Assembly (NCBI GenBank): GCA_930367205.1
Contig: OV884013.1
Location: 113,789,475 to 113,853,474, forward strand
Length of the DNA: 64,000 nucleotides
Source: Acanthosoma haemorrhoidale
Taxonomy: Eukaryota; Arthropoda; Insecta; Hemiptera; Acanthosomatidae
Direction: 5' to 3'
A model generated the notes under the pieces. The model was given only the letters and a program-made list of their open reading frames with translations, did not search any database and was not told where the DNA came from. Positions 46,946 to 58,484 of the stretch are shown one piece after another (the first letter of the stretch is position 1; the number at the start of each line of letters is the position of its first letter). A program made the translations under genes and the position numbers.

Positions 46946-48152
46946 AATAAACTTTGGTTCATAACTGATGTAAAAAATGTTTAGTCAATAGACGAAGCGG
47001 CTGATATATGAATCAACTAGTTTACTCCAAGCATGGGTTATCTACAGGTCATCACCCTATTATAGCCAGAACGAAAGTGGTGAAATAAAACGAAATGTGC
47101 TACCACAAGTGAGATTCGACCTCACGCTATTCCAATATTTGCAATGTAAGCGATTGCTGTGCAATTTAGTAGTTACAGAAGCGGATCGGCGTGTCACTCT
47201 CAAGTTGCGGCGTGCAATTTTCTCGAATAAAATAATCGTGCAGTGTTTACACAATCGCCCCCCGCCGGCACTAGGCAAAGACTTGGTGCAATAGGAACGG
47301 AGCGTGCGTGAGTAATGGACTCTACCTCCCGGAGGCTGGAGTCATGGATCGGAAGGCTATTAGTGAATAGCAGAAGGTATCTAAGCGGGTCTTCGCCGCT
47401 GCATCTCATCTCGATCCACACTGCACTTAGCCTTTCACTAGTCATTATGTCTGAGCCGCGCACTCTATCATCATTCCTGCATCCAACCATCATGATCTAC
47501 TGCAGCGCACTCTTTCAACTTGGAGGATAATTATGGCAAGGGGTTCTTCTAGGATGAACCGCTAATATGGAACCCACACTTTCGATAAAAATGGTGATCG
47601 TTGATCTAGAACCACTGCACAGGATAAAAAGCCCATCTGAGCACATCGACCAAAGATTAAACCTTTTTTAAATGTTATACAAACGGACCAGCTCCCGTTA
47701 AGGAGTTACAAACAATAACAGGATAAGAAACAAGCATAAAAATCTTAATAAACTATTTACAGCTACGATTAACTTTAATAATGTAATTGCGAGCGTACTT
47801 GCTCTAAACATTTAGCAGTAAAATATTATACTTGATGAAATACCTGACATTTGTAGCTAAGATTTCAAACAAACAATTTTTTTTGTTAAATAATTCTTTG
47901 TTTTGTTTTATCTTACTTGGGTCCCCAGAGCGCCACTAAACCACATCTATAATTATTGTTACTGAAACACATCACCTTATAAGTGTGTAGAAAAAATCAT
48001 CATAAAAAGAAAGCCTACAACTAAATGAATGTCTCATTTTCGTGATAACTCAATCCTAGTTGATGTATTTGGCACAACACTTTTTACTAAATCGTTTGTT
48101 ACAACGACAATTTTCAAGAGACCCTGGAGTGCTTTATTTTACTGTTTATACT
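46946..48152. other. Unassigned interval
   Basis: No gene accepted. Near 47105-47125 the minus strand reads GTGAG GTCGAAT CTCAC, a perfect 5-bp stem with a 7-base loop resembling a tRNA T arm, but no matching acceptor stem is present. Confidence 0.4.
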
Positions 48153-48740
48153 TCTTTATTGTACTAAAATTACAAACTTATTAGGCAATGAGAAATTGTT
48201 ACAAATGTTCTCATTCATACAGTATTTACAAACAGCTCAGAGGCCTCCCAAATCTACATGGTTGTCACCTTCCTCGCATGCGAAAGAGGAAGCGGAGTCT
48301 TGGAAAGTCCCCCACGCTCCTCCGTCAGCCGCGTCACCGGATAAGAGGCAGTGGAGGCTGACAAAGAGCGCGAGAGCCACAGACACTCAGGATATGATTG
48401 GAGAAACTGGCCTTTGCCAGGACTCCCACTGTCACGTATTTATAGCAGGTTACGAGGGCACTGCCGTTTTAGTCTACGGGGAGGATTATAGGCATGAGTG
48501 GTGCAGTACAATGACTGTGCTAGGGGATTAGGGTGGTTGGATAGGTATCTAAGGAATTTTATGAACTTGGAAGGGATGAGTTCAAGAATGTAGGGTATAT
48601 TAAGATCGCTATGAAGGGTTTGGTTGCTGACGTAATAATGGGCATTGACTATTGTTCTCAGGACTTTTGAAAGGATTGGATGCGCTTGCTGTTCGACTGT
48701 TTTGCTGTCCCCCATAGCTCTATTCCGTATATCCGTATAT
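48153..48740 (-). mobile_element. LINE-D copy
   Basis: The minus-strand frame at 48440-48715 gives QAHPILSKVLRTIVNAHYYV, SNQTLHSDLNIPYILELI, HPNPLAQSLYCTTHAYNPPR in one frame, better preserved than the 38745 copy. The UTR follows to 48153, with TCACCGGATAAGAG and the AATGAGAAC terminal block. It is 5'-truncated inside the QSKVLRTIVN region. A GTATATCCGTATATTCCGTAT mini-repeat of about 8-10 bases sits at the junction. Confidence 0.8.
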
Positions 48741-49471
48741 TCCGTATAGGGAGATGATGGTTTGCCTAAGACAATTTGTTATTATTCATGGACATTTCTT
48801 CTCTGCAGTTTAAGGAACACACATACTTCAGGATGGCGATGAATAAGTTAATAGATTTCTGACAAGCATTTTATAAATTATATTATCTGAAGGTTGCATT
48901 TGACTTGAGGTGTAAAGGTTAGGGCTTGATCAAAACTTATGTCTAAATAATGTGGCAATCTAAGTTCAATATTTATTCAAATTAGTAAGATTTCAACGTT
49001 TCTGTTACTTGCATGGTATTAACAAATGGAGAAATTATAAATAGACACTTTTTTAATAATTTTATAAATAGACACTTGTCTTGGAGGTGTATTTATGACA
49101 CGGTATGTATCTACACTGGAACACGTCGCGCCATCTGCAGCCAAGTCTACTGGAGAATTGGAGAGCGGTCTTCCAAGGATTAGCATACGCAACGAGGCCT
49201 GGAAGGAAATATCTTTCGGACCATAAGTCATTTAGAAGTAGAGGCAGCCTTCTACCATTGTAGATCCCTCCTTGCCATCGGCTCTCATGGCAGGCTCCGG
49301 CCATGTACTCTTGTACCCCGGAGGTGTTTATGCTGTCATAATGAATGTCGAACCCTTTCTACCATGTACCCGTTCTACTTGCCTTGAATCCGTGTCTGCA
49401 ATATTTCATCAACTATTGCCCAGTAATGGCGCCCGTTCAATATAGTGGAAAACATTTCCCCATCGCACTTT
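48741..49471. other. Unassigned interval
   Basis: No gene seen. The 49080-49330 part is GC-richer than its surroundings, without a coding signature. Confidence 0.4.
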
Positions 49472-49533
49472 CTTGGAACGCTGCTCCTTGTAAACGCTGC
49501 TCCTTGGAACGCTGCTCCTTGTAAACACTGCTC
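49472..49533 (+). repeat. 31-bp tandem duplication
   Basis: CTTGGAACGCTGCTCCTTGT plus AAACGCTGCTC occurs at 49472-49502 and again at 49503-49533 with one change (AAACACTG). Confidence 0.85.
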
Positions 49534-49668
49534 ACAGCCACCTGAGCAGAATTCATGGAATGGACAATGTGTTAATTGCTGAAACAATGAATTAATTGCT
49601 GGAATGCATTTATAAGCAGGCGGAGAAGCCGTGCCATAAACGGAGGGCGTAATGTTCGCTATTAATCC

Positions 49669-50115
49669 TTACTAGATGATAACTGTTACTAGATGATAAC
49701 TGTTACTAGATGATAACTGTTACTAGATGATAAATGTTACTAGATGATAACTGTTACTAGATGATAAATGTTACTAGATGATAACTGTTACTAAATGTTA
49801 ACTGTTACTAGATGATAAATGTTACTAGATGATAACTGTTACTAGATGATAACTGTTACTAGATGATAAATGTTACTAGATGATAACTGTTACTAGATGA
49901 TAAATGTTACTAGATGATAACTGTTACTAGATGATAACTGTTACTAGATGATAACTGTTACTAGATGATAACTGTTACTAGATAATAACTGTTACTAGAT
50001 GATAAATGTTACTAGATGATAACTGTTACTAGATGATAACTGTTACTAGATGATAAATGTTACTAGATGATAACTGTTACTAGATGATAACTGTTACTAG
50101 ATGATAACTGTTACT
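49669..50115 (+). repeat. Minisatellite, 17-bp unit, about 26 copies
   Basis: The unit is TTACTAGATGATAACTG. Two main variants alternate, ending AACTG or AAATG; single units read TTACTAAATGTTAACTG (unit 8) and GATAATAACTG (unit 19). Unit length is constant throughout. No spacer sequence varies between copies, so this is not a CRISPR array. Confidence 0.95.
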
Positions 50116-51005
50116 GGTGCACTCTAAGTGCGGATACATAGGGATAGGAATTTTTTAATTATGCACATGGGTTTTTTTTTATGGTTTCTAAATCGATAAA
50201 TGTAAATACAACCAGAGAACATTATCCTAAAGCACTCTACACTCTCCGCAGTCGCAGAAAAAGCACCACAATTAATGTACTGCGAATTCCAACTTCCAAG
50301 CTTCGCATACGTATGTATGCATACATATATTGTAATATCTATCATATTTTCATTTTATCCCTTAGCATTGGCAATCTATCCCGGTGTCAGCATCTGGGCA
50401 TTGCGTAACATTTGCGAAAGTTTTGTAAAAAATAATTCGGGGTAGCTGAGTTTAGTAGCCCTTTGTTGACAGCATATTATTTATTTGGCTATTTATTATT
50501 AATAAGAACTATTGCGGGATATATCCCATATAAACATTTTATAATTATATATGTTTACTGGTGTCTAATAGAGCAGCCAGTAAGATACTCCTCATGAGTT
50601 AGGTCAGACACAACGGAACGGAAATGCACAGGGGCTATAGTTAGTCAGATATCACTTACGCACAAGCACATGTGTGTCCGTCCGTATGTGGGCACATGGA
50701 CACCTTCACCACACTGATGACTGGGATTAGCAGTGCTACAAGTGGTGTTTAGTCGTGGCGTGTGGTCTGTGGTCTGGGCGCACCTTGTGTTAGCCATATC
50801 TGGACCATGTCAAACAGCAGAGGATAAATACAAATAGCTGATCAAACCACAAGGTTTCAGAAACTCTTCATGTTTTCGTCTTTGTGTGAATAAATGAAAC
50901 ACATCACCATCTCCATAACACCATGATGAACTGTTAATTTATTTTAAATGAACGATCATTATCGTCTCTGGCTGTGTGAAAGGCTGTTCAGAATTGGATT
51001 GATGT
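50116..51005. other. Unassigned interval
   Basis: No gene seen. A moderately GC-rich block at 50560-50910 did not yield convincing LTR ends or target duplications. Confidence 0.4.
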
Positions 51006-51009
51006 TCAG

Positions 51010-51876
51010 CATGAAATTGATTTCGGTTTGCACCAGTAGATAGCGTTGTTATGTTTGTTTCGTTACTCTTTTATCAATGTTAGGATTTTTTTATTTTGAG
51101 ATTTAGTAATCGATACTTTTAGGTTACTATAGAATAAAATTTCCTGTAACGTCAGTTTTGACATGGAGTGCAAAAATAAGCATTTTCGACACATTTTACT
51201 TTTTTATTTGCATAAAGCCAAAAAAGCGGCTGAGGCTCACAAATAGATATGTGAAGTTTATGGTGTTTATTGTTTAACAGAACGCACGTGTCACAATTGG
51301 TTTAAAAACATTCGTTCTGGAGATTTTTCACTGAAAGATGACCAACGTTCTGGTCGATCTTCTGAAGTTGATGATGACAAAATGAAAGCCATAATTGAAT
51401 CGAATCGTCATACATCTGTGCGAGAGATTGCAAAACAGTTAATGTGTCACAGACAACAATTGAAAATCATATAAAACGTCTTGGACAAAGCTCGATATTT
51501 GAGTTCCGCCACGAGAATGCGAGGCCTCACACATCTTTAGCAACACGTACGAAACTATTGGAGCTTGGTTGGGAAGTGATGTCGCATCCCCCATACAGCC
51601 CCGACCTTGCACCGTCGTATTATCATTTATTTTCGAAGTTTAAAAAACATCATAAATCGTAAAAATTTCAGTAATGACTATGACCTCAAATCGCACTTGG
51701 TTGAGTTTTTTTGCTGATGAGGACCAGAAGTTCTATGAGCGCGGGATCATGAAGTTACCAGAAAGATGGCTAAAGGTCTCTAAACAGAACGGAAGATATT
51801 TGACCAGTTCTTTGTATAGAACAAACTGAGTTTTATTTCACACAAGAAAAACCGAAATTACTTTCTTGCCAACCTA
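51010..51876 (+). mobile_element. mariner element, internally deleted
   Basis: The left terminus is eroded (GAAATTGATTTCGGTTTGC remains of the repeat) and the right terminus CGAAATTACTTTCTTGCCAA is preserved. The 5' leader CAGTAGATAGCGTTG is shared with 28846 and 32101. At about 867 bases it lacks the first half of the catalytic domain. Confidence 0.8.
51163..51790 (+). pseudogene. mariner transposase relic with two altered catalytic Asp
   Basis: MECKNKHFRHILLFYLHKAK, then a stop at AHK*ICEVYG (TAG at 51244-51246), LTERTCHNWFKNIRSGDFSL, HTSVREIAKQL, a one-base loss, TIENHIKRLGQSSI, then the deletion joins directly to FEFRHENARPHTSLATRTKL and LELGWEVMSHPPYSPDLAPS. In mariners the second catalytic Asp is the D of HDNA and the third the D of APSD. 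Here they read HENA and APSY, so both are changed, and the first is deleted. The DLKSHLVEF tail remains. Confidence 0.8.
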
Positions 51877-53311
51877 TTATGCATACTTCCAATTCTATAT
51901 GAATGAGAGATCGAATGCAATATTGTGTAACATTCAAAATCAACCGAAATCCTAATTTTTTCAAAATATTCATGAAGGACAAACGTTGGATTTTTATTTG
52001 TGGATGGCGTTTTTGTAAAATTTGCAACCTGTGACGATCTCAGACTTCGAACTAGTCTCAAGTTAAATCGAACCAATGTGCACAAATACATTTGGTGAAA
52101 ATCTATCATCACTATTTGAAAAAATCATGAGTGATGTTGGTATAGTAAGAGGCAAACCACTATTAGAAAACTAATTATATTAATTAAAATTATTTTTATC
52201 ATAGCATGTTCATCATATTTCAAGTTTTTCAAATCATTTGTCATAGCTTCCTCCTGCCATCCATCCACTTCTTAGCTGGTCGTCGTCATTCCCTCATGTG
52301 CCCAGCGATCATCACTTATCCCCTTATCTACCTAATAAGAATTACAAATCTACAACGAGTGTTATATGATTGGACAACGGTTATGATTGGGTGAATCACC
52401 CAAAGCATTGAATTATTGGAAAATAAAGGCATCTCATCCGTGGATCGCTTGTAAAATGACTATAATCTTGTACGTGATATTTGCTATACGTTCCTCAGAG
52501 AAAGGTAAATAACACATTTTGAGTATAAGGTAATAATAGAGATATTACCAAGTTTAATATTTTGTGTACACATCGTTACGTTGTTGGATTATCCAAAATG
52601 ACGAGAGGTCGTCATCCCAGGTGTCGCATATCCCGATCATCAACAGCGAAGAGGATGGTCTATTAGCCTGTAATCTTCGACGCTTTGGCCCGGTAATACC
52701 TTCTACCAGTAATACCTCTCTTCTGGGATGTAAATGAACTGTGTGGAATCGGACCATCGCTAATGAGCCGTCATCTAATGCCAGCCCTTGGTCCTCCGTT
52801 AATCTTTATCTTCCCCGCCCCATCCTCCGTACGGAAACGGTAGAACTCGTCCGGATAATCTGAAGCGATGAGGTAGAATTAAGCGGAGTTAAGATGAGAT
52901 CTACCCTCGAAGAGATGATGCTAACCATAGGCCGCGGTGTGAGCCCATGCGCTGTGGGCCGCCTTGTCAATTGTGAGCCCCCCCTTCCCACAAAAAAATG
53001 CAATTTGACAGATTATACTTGCCCACTAAGGGACCGTCGTTTACAAGACGACATAATAGGCTACTTTTTTTTTTGTCTCCGTCCATCTGTACCGTTTAAT
53101 TAAGTTGAGAGCCTATAATTCTGATAGCCCTAATTATGGCCCTGGCTTATTTATGTTAACGAAGCATTTATTAATTTTTTTTGACCCTCGTCCTGTCAAT
53201 GGTCGCTCTTCACCTAAACAAGATGGTTTCATTCAATTACAAACAAACTAAAATCCCCATTGAACAATAGACACATATGTATTTATTTTATTTTTTTGTA
53301 CTTACCAATCA
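51877..53311. other. Unassigned interval
   Basis: No gene or repeat recognised. The 52600-53050 part is less AT-rich but has only short frames on both strands. Confidence 0.4.
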
Positions 53312-53362
53312 ATAACTTTATTATGATGAAATTACAATCTGCCTTTACTTAATAGGCAATAA
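53312..53362 (-). mobile_element. LINE-D terminal fragment
   Basis: AATAACTTTATTATGATGAA and ATTACAATCTGCCTTTACTT match the terminal 50 bases of LINE-D (minus strand) as at 2655 and 38750. Nothing more of the element is present. Confidence 0.5.
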
Positions 53363-53990
53363 ATAATATGTCGCCTGACAGATCTGTGTTAGGTTTGGAC
53401 CCCAGTTCCAGACCGCCACCTCCACTTACTTGCTATACGTTGTAGAACTACAGCATGAGTTGCAGACAGGACATGACGGCCGATTGCTTCAGCCCCACTA
53501 TGTATTTATTAATGATCAAAAATGTGTGAAAGGCACAACGTTTTGGCATTCCCTATTTCCATAGTATAACGCTTGTACCACAAAATACTTCATTAAATCA
53601 ACATCCCCTACCATCCCACTCTCTTTCATTAACCTAACCTTAATATACTTACTGTATAATTCATTTATTAAAAATATAATTACCTAGATGGTTTTAAGTA
53701 ATGTGAAAAAAAACTCATTCACAAAGGATTCGTTGAGAAATTTTGATTGTATGAATTAGATTGTCTAACACAAGCATCAATTAAAATCTGTTTATTCACA
53801 GGCCTTTCAAATTGTGGTTTACTAGAATTTACTAGAGAGCCTTGTTTGTTTTATTTATTTGACCGTCGATCTCTGAAAGCCACCTTTTCAATTCTTAAAA
53901 TAAAAATATTTACAAGTAGCTAAATTACTGGTCAAAAATAACTAAATGAACGACTCACTAAAATGAACGACGTATCATTGAAAAGAGCCA
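53363..53990. other. Unassigned interval
   Basis: No recognisable content. Confidence 0.4.
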
Positions 53991-53994
53991 TATC

Positions 53995-54135
53995 TTTATA
54001 GCGGATTCCAGCTCTGGGCTGTCTGTAAATATTGTATGAATTAGCGAGTGAATGATGAATTGTAAATATGGTATGAATGAGAGCATTTATCTTATTATTG
54101 TAATTTTAGCACAATAAAGGATTCTGATTCTGATA
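53995..54135 (+). mobile_element. LINE-D 3' tail
   Basis: GCTCTGGGCTGTCTGTAAAT, GCGAGTGAATGATGAATTG, GTATGAATGAGAGCATTTAT and TTTTAGCACAATAAAGG match the LINE-D end. It finishes with GATTCTGATTCTGAT, a short tandem repeat in place of an A tail. Confidence 0.65.
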
Positions 54136-54339
54136 TTAGATACTTCCAGAACTGTGTCCTCTGCCTTCTGGTACATTTTCCCCACCCCATTGCTACATCC
54201 GTCAAATGATTGACTTAGCATGAGATCACATGCTCAAAAGAGATGAAAAATAAGATGTAAACTTTTGTAAGAAACCATAATAATAATAATAAAATAAAAA
54301 TATTTAACTGCACACAACACAAAAATTCTTGCATCTATA

Positions 54340-54620
54340 AAAATAGTAGAAAATGAGATAGCGAGATGAAGCATGGCGTATATTAGGAGCTAGAGAATTC
54401 CAGAGTGGTAGAGGGGCAAGCGAAGAAAGAAGGGGGGGGGGGGGGTCGGAAGCTTCCGTTTTATTCGCAAGAGTGTAAATAGCTGAGAAAGACGGAATCT
54501 TGTATTTCGGGTGTAAAATGAGGATTTGAACTACAGGGGATTGTGATGACAATTGATAGTTTAGATTAGGATCGAGCCAAGGAAATATTGTGCACGGAAG
54601 GAAAGGAACAAGCACCCTGA
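54340..54620 (-). mobile_element. LINE-E C-terminal fragment
   Basis: Minus strand: VVQILILHPKYKIPSFSAIY, ...PLPLWNSLAPNIR. It matches the 42895 copy at LWNSL.PNI and at the DNA level (GAGCTAGAGAATTCCAGAG against GAGTTAGAGAGTTCCAGAG). A 14-base G run at 54432-54445 has disrupted the middle of the frame. Confidence 0.6.
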
Positions 54621-54918
54621 ATATGGTTTAAACATGTTTCTCTCATTTCCAGCTTTGAAACTTATGACAATAAACTATACTTTACGTATTACTTTACATA
54701 TATAAGATTGTTGTTCATGCTGTTATCATATGCAGTCAAAAGATTTTGACTATTTTGCCAAAAGATCCGAGCGCATGTTTCAATAAATCACGATTTTATT
54801 TTGGTTTTTTTCAAAGCTCTGAGATGACCCTTCCTTTTTCTAGGAGAAACCTATTTGAAGGTTGGGGGGAAGGAATTAAGATGTGGGGAGACCTCGGCTG
54901 ACGTGTAAATGATCGTGG

Positions 54919-55306
54919 GATTTTTTTTGTTCTTCATATCCCCTTGTTATTAAAAATTATAGAATTCGATGTAGACTCTAGATGAACGAATCTATTTACA
55001 ACCGGTAAATATTATTATGCCCTCCAGCTGTGCTACATTTTATACAATTTTACGTTGATACTTGTGATTGTTACAAAAGTATAATGTACGTTATACGTTC
55101 ATTGTCTATTCATGTTTAAAAAGTGATTGGGCTCACCTTATGAATCATAAAACTTAAAACTTACATCCAACAAACAAAATTTTAACCTAATTTTCACCGA
55201 CAGTCTGTTGACATCGATGCGGAAAGGGTGGTGGTGCCATAGTGATAAAAACTAGGTTGGTTAGGGGCTGCAACGAGTCAGAAAACTTGATGTGTCTCTG
55301 CGTCAA
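54919..55306 (-). mobile_element. LINE-C copy (5'-truncated)
   Basis: It begins on the plus strand with a T run and TCTTCATATCCCCTTGTTAT, the complement of the LINE-C end, then the UTR with GGGCTCACCTTATG (hairpin half) and the ORF2 end reading HIKFSDSLQPLTNLVFITMA on the minus strand. It shares the UTR variant of 37725 and 45797. Truncation falls at about 55306. Confidence 0.75.
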
Positions 55307-56044
55307 ATTCAATCGCCACTAATAGCTGCTGATATAACCAATAATAAATAAAAAAATAAAAAAAGTACAATAAGCCAATAGTAATGGATATTACCATAAA
55401 GTATATATAGAAAAAAATAATATTAAATAATTCTCCAAAACATTACTTTTAATGTCCGTATAAAAGGTACATAGATTTGTATAGGGGGGGGGGGGTCTTG
55501 TCATCGGCTGGCCCTATATGCGGAGTATTTGTTATTTCTTTGTCAAATGGGAAATAGACAATTTACATAGAATTAACAACTAGCCGTACTGGTTATACCC
55601 CGTCATAAATTGAGTCATACACATCATCTTGTACGATTTAATTGGATTTTCAAGCACGGCAGTTAGGATATAGATGGCATTAGCTGTAAAACATTTTAAC
55701 ATGCACTCACTTTGACATTTAACGCCTTTTAAAAGCGACCATTTATGGTGCTTCTTTTAATAATGCATTTTATGCCTTTAAAATATAATAAAAAAGTTGA
55801 GCCGGCTCGCCAGTTTTATGGTACCGGTAGCATGTGGTTTTGTAAGTTTATCAGATAAATGAAAAATATTGTTTTCCATTTGATTTATGGCTGTTCATCA
55901 TTCGCCTTTTTGTATATTGTAATAAAATGTGTTATTCACACTACATTTACAATAATATATACAGTACAAACGTATTAACGTGGCCCATAGATCCCACGAA
56001 ATTACCTGCAGGATTAAATGTATACAATTTCCCTTGTAGTAGTG
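55307..56044. other. Unassigned interval
   Basis: No gene recognised; a 12-base G run lies at 55484-55495. Confidence 0.4.
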
Positions 56045-56765
56045 ACAAACGACTGACCTGGAACCCACATACGAGGCTAAAAAGACAAGAACTAAACAGA
56101 CCCTTTGGACAACTGTATAGACTACTTCGAAGGACATCCCATCTCTCAATAGAAAATAAATTACTAATCTACAAAGTAGACATACGGAATAGAGCTATGG
56201 GGACAGTAAACAGTCGAACATCAAGCGTATCCAATCCTTTCAATCAAAAGTCCTGAGAGCAATAGTAAATGCCTCTTATTACGTCAGCAGCAAAACCCTT
56301 AATATACCCTACATTTTTGAACTCATATCTTCCAAGTTCCATAGTAACCTATCCAACCACCCTAATCACCTAGCACAGTCATTACACTGCACCACTCATC
56401 CCTATAATCCTCCTCGGAGACTCACACGGCAGTGGTCTCGTGGCCTGCTTTAAATACGTGACAGTGGGAGTTCTGGAAATGGCCAGTTTCTCCAATCATG
56501 TCCTGAACGTCTGTGGCTATCACGCTCTTGGTCAGCCTCCAATGACTCTTATCCGGTGACGCGGCTGACGGAGCAGTGTGGGGGACTCCCTAAGACTCCG
56601 CTTCCTCCTTCGCACACGAGGGAGGTGACAACCATGTGGACTTGGGGGCCTCTGGGCTGTTGGGCTGCAGCTGGAAATACTGTATGATATGATATGAATG
56701 AAATCATTTATCACAATTACATATTGCCCAATGAGGTAGAATGTAATTTTATCATAATAAAGTGG
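56045..56765 (+). mobile_element. LINE-D copy (5'-truncated)
   Basis: ORF2 begins LTWNPHTRLKRQELNRPFGQ and LYRLLRRTSHLSIENKLLIY, then loses the ILKPIWTCGIELWG segment (reads KVDIRNRAMGTVNSRTSS). After a frame change VLRAIVNASYYVSSKTLNIP, NHLAQSLHCTTHPYNPPRRL and a stop near 56452 follow. The 3' UTR runs to TTTATCATAATAAAG at about 56748-56762. The first residues (LTW) place the truncation just after the RT palm. Confidence 0.8.
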
Positions 56766-57786
56766 TTTTTGTTTGTATTATTAATTGGTAGATGTTTTAA
56801 TATTTGAATTAGTAATGATCAGTTGTAATTATTGGTTAATAAAAAAATAACTCATATCATAAATATCTCAGTTTAAAATCCTAGTTCTGTCAAAATTTGT
56901 TTTTATTTTAAATCAATAATAATCAATATCCTCTTAATTCGATCTTTTTGGTAGAAAATATATATTGCAACGGCCTATCTCGTAAAGCAAGTTATTACAA
57001 GACGCTAGCCCATGATCCAGACAAAGAAATAAAACACCCCAGTGAAGATTGGACCAAAAGCGGTCATCTGCGGTAAAAGAAGCAATTAAACATTGCAAAA
57101 TTACCAGCCCATGTGCAGTGAAATAAAAAAAAAATTTTATGAAAAAAAAAGGCAAAAGTGGCATAGGATGGACAGGCAATAAAAGATGATTTAGCTGGAG
57201 AGCTGTTATAGACAGTTACCAGCCTAAGGTCATAATGGTCATAAGGTGGTCATAAAATTAGCACATTAGTGTCAGGCTTTAACGGCCTTTATGTCACAAC
57301 CCACTCCGGTCCTGCGACCCAAGGAGTCATATAAAAACCTAGTATTAAAAAAATATTGGATATGACCATTGAGCTCTCACAAGAAAGTGAGGATAGGTTT
57401 TCATCTGTAAGTAAACAGTTTAATAAACCATTTTCACACATCCCTCAGTCACAGAGAAAATCCAGGGTTACCAACTTAACCAGACTTAATCTCTTTTCCC
57501 CCAACATGTTTCCCCCCGCTAATCCTGGCACAGTCGGTCTTTATCCCAAAAGAGAATACTGCTTTTCTCTCGTTGTCATCACCGAAATCTTGTGGAAGCC
57601 CAACTGTGTACCAGAGCCTTCGAAGAAACTATCATCTGAAATCCAGCCAGTCGTTTAGAAGACTTCACCAGTTGCACAGTAAAATATTGATAAGGTTAAA
57701 CACTTTAATGAGCTCATTCATTTATTAAATATTTACTGTATCGGCTGAGCCGGATAAATAATACAACTAAAACCCTGACCTGCTAT
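56766..57786. other. Unassigned interval
   Basis: No gene accepted. The 100-codon frame at 57356-57658 has an unremarkable composition, no domain I know and no supporting signals. Confidence 0.4.
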
Positions 57787-57900
57787 ATTACGTAACAGTG
57801 GGAGTCCTGGAAATGGCCAGTTTCTCCAATCATAGTCTGAGCGTCTGTGGCTCTCACGCTCTTAGTCAGCCTCTACTGGCTCTTATCCGGTGACGTGGCC
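57787..57900 (+). mobile_element. LINE-D 3' UTR internal fragment
   Basis: GTGGGAGTCCTGGAAATGGC, TGAGCGTCTGTGGCTCTCAC and TCTTATCCGGTGACG match 56464-56562 almost base for base. Flanking LINE-D sequence is absent on both sides, so it is an isolated piece. Confidence 0.75.
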
Positions 57901-58130
57901 TTGTATATAAGCCTTACGCCAGCCATGTTTACTCGAGTAACAAGGTACAACTAACAATAAAACACTAACTAACTGTCATCTGACAAAACAAAACAACGCA
58001 ATACAACGCTTATATGGCAATTGCCGGAACTACAAACTATTACACTACCAAAAATGAGACAACTCCGTCAATTAGTTTGCAAGTTATAGACTGTTAAACA
58101 GTGGATACATTTTTTTGGACCCCTCTGTAT

Positions 58131-58260
58131 AATAAATCCACTAATTTAACCTTACAGTGTTGCCATGCTCAAAAGACAAATCTAAAATTAACTTATACGC
58201 GCTATATATATTCCCTAACGATTCGTTTATTATTTCGTATTCAGAGATCCCCTCCAGGAA
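58131..58260 (+). repeat. Unclassified interspersed repeat, copy 1 (partial)
   Basis: It begins AATAAATCCACTAATTTAAC like the copies at 58811 and 60137 and runs through TACGCGCTATATATATTCC. The similarity fades after about 58230-58260. Confidence 0.75.
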
Positions 58261-58484
58261 AATAAATAGCAAAGATTTATATATATATATATATATGTAT
58301 GCATTTTTGAAGAGTACACCACCGAAAAAATACGAGTTAGAAATGTAACGTTAGCAATGATTCTAAACCTTTTTGTTATCTAAATATTGATTAATATAAT
58401 GGCTTAAATAGTGAGGAATATTTTAGTCTCCTAATTCCAACATTTCCACCTGAAGAGGTTGAAGTTTTATTAGGCTGAGGTTGC

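Noticed and set aside
47100..47190. Minus-strand T-arm-like GTGAG GTCGAAT CTCAC
   Set aside because: Perfect small stem but no partner for the acceptor end TTGTGGTA; the rest does not fold as a cloverleaf.
49669..50115. Possible CRISPR-like array
   Set aside because: The units are directly contiguous 17-mers with no variable spacers, and the genome is eukaryotic.
50561..50921. Possible second solo LTR (TGTCTAATAG to ATAACA)
   Set aside because: Flanking bases ACTGG and CCATG do not match as a target duplication, and no LTR signals are in order.
56532..56714. Minus-strand frame with RPPSPHGCHLPRVRRRKRS, also seen in frames at 38810 and 48196
   Set aside because: It recurs only because it lies in the LINE-D 3' UTR; antisense or UTR reading of a repeat, not an independent conserved protein.
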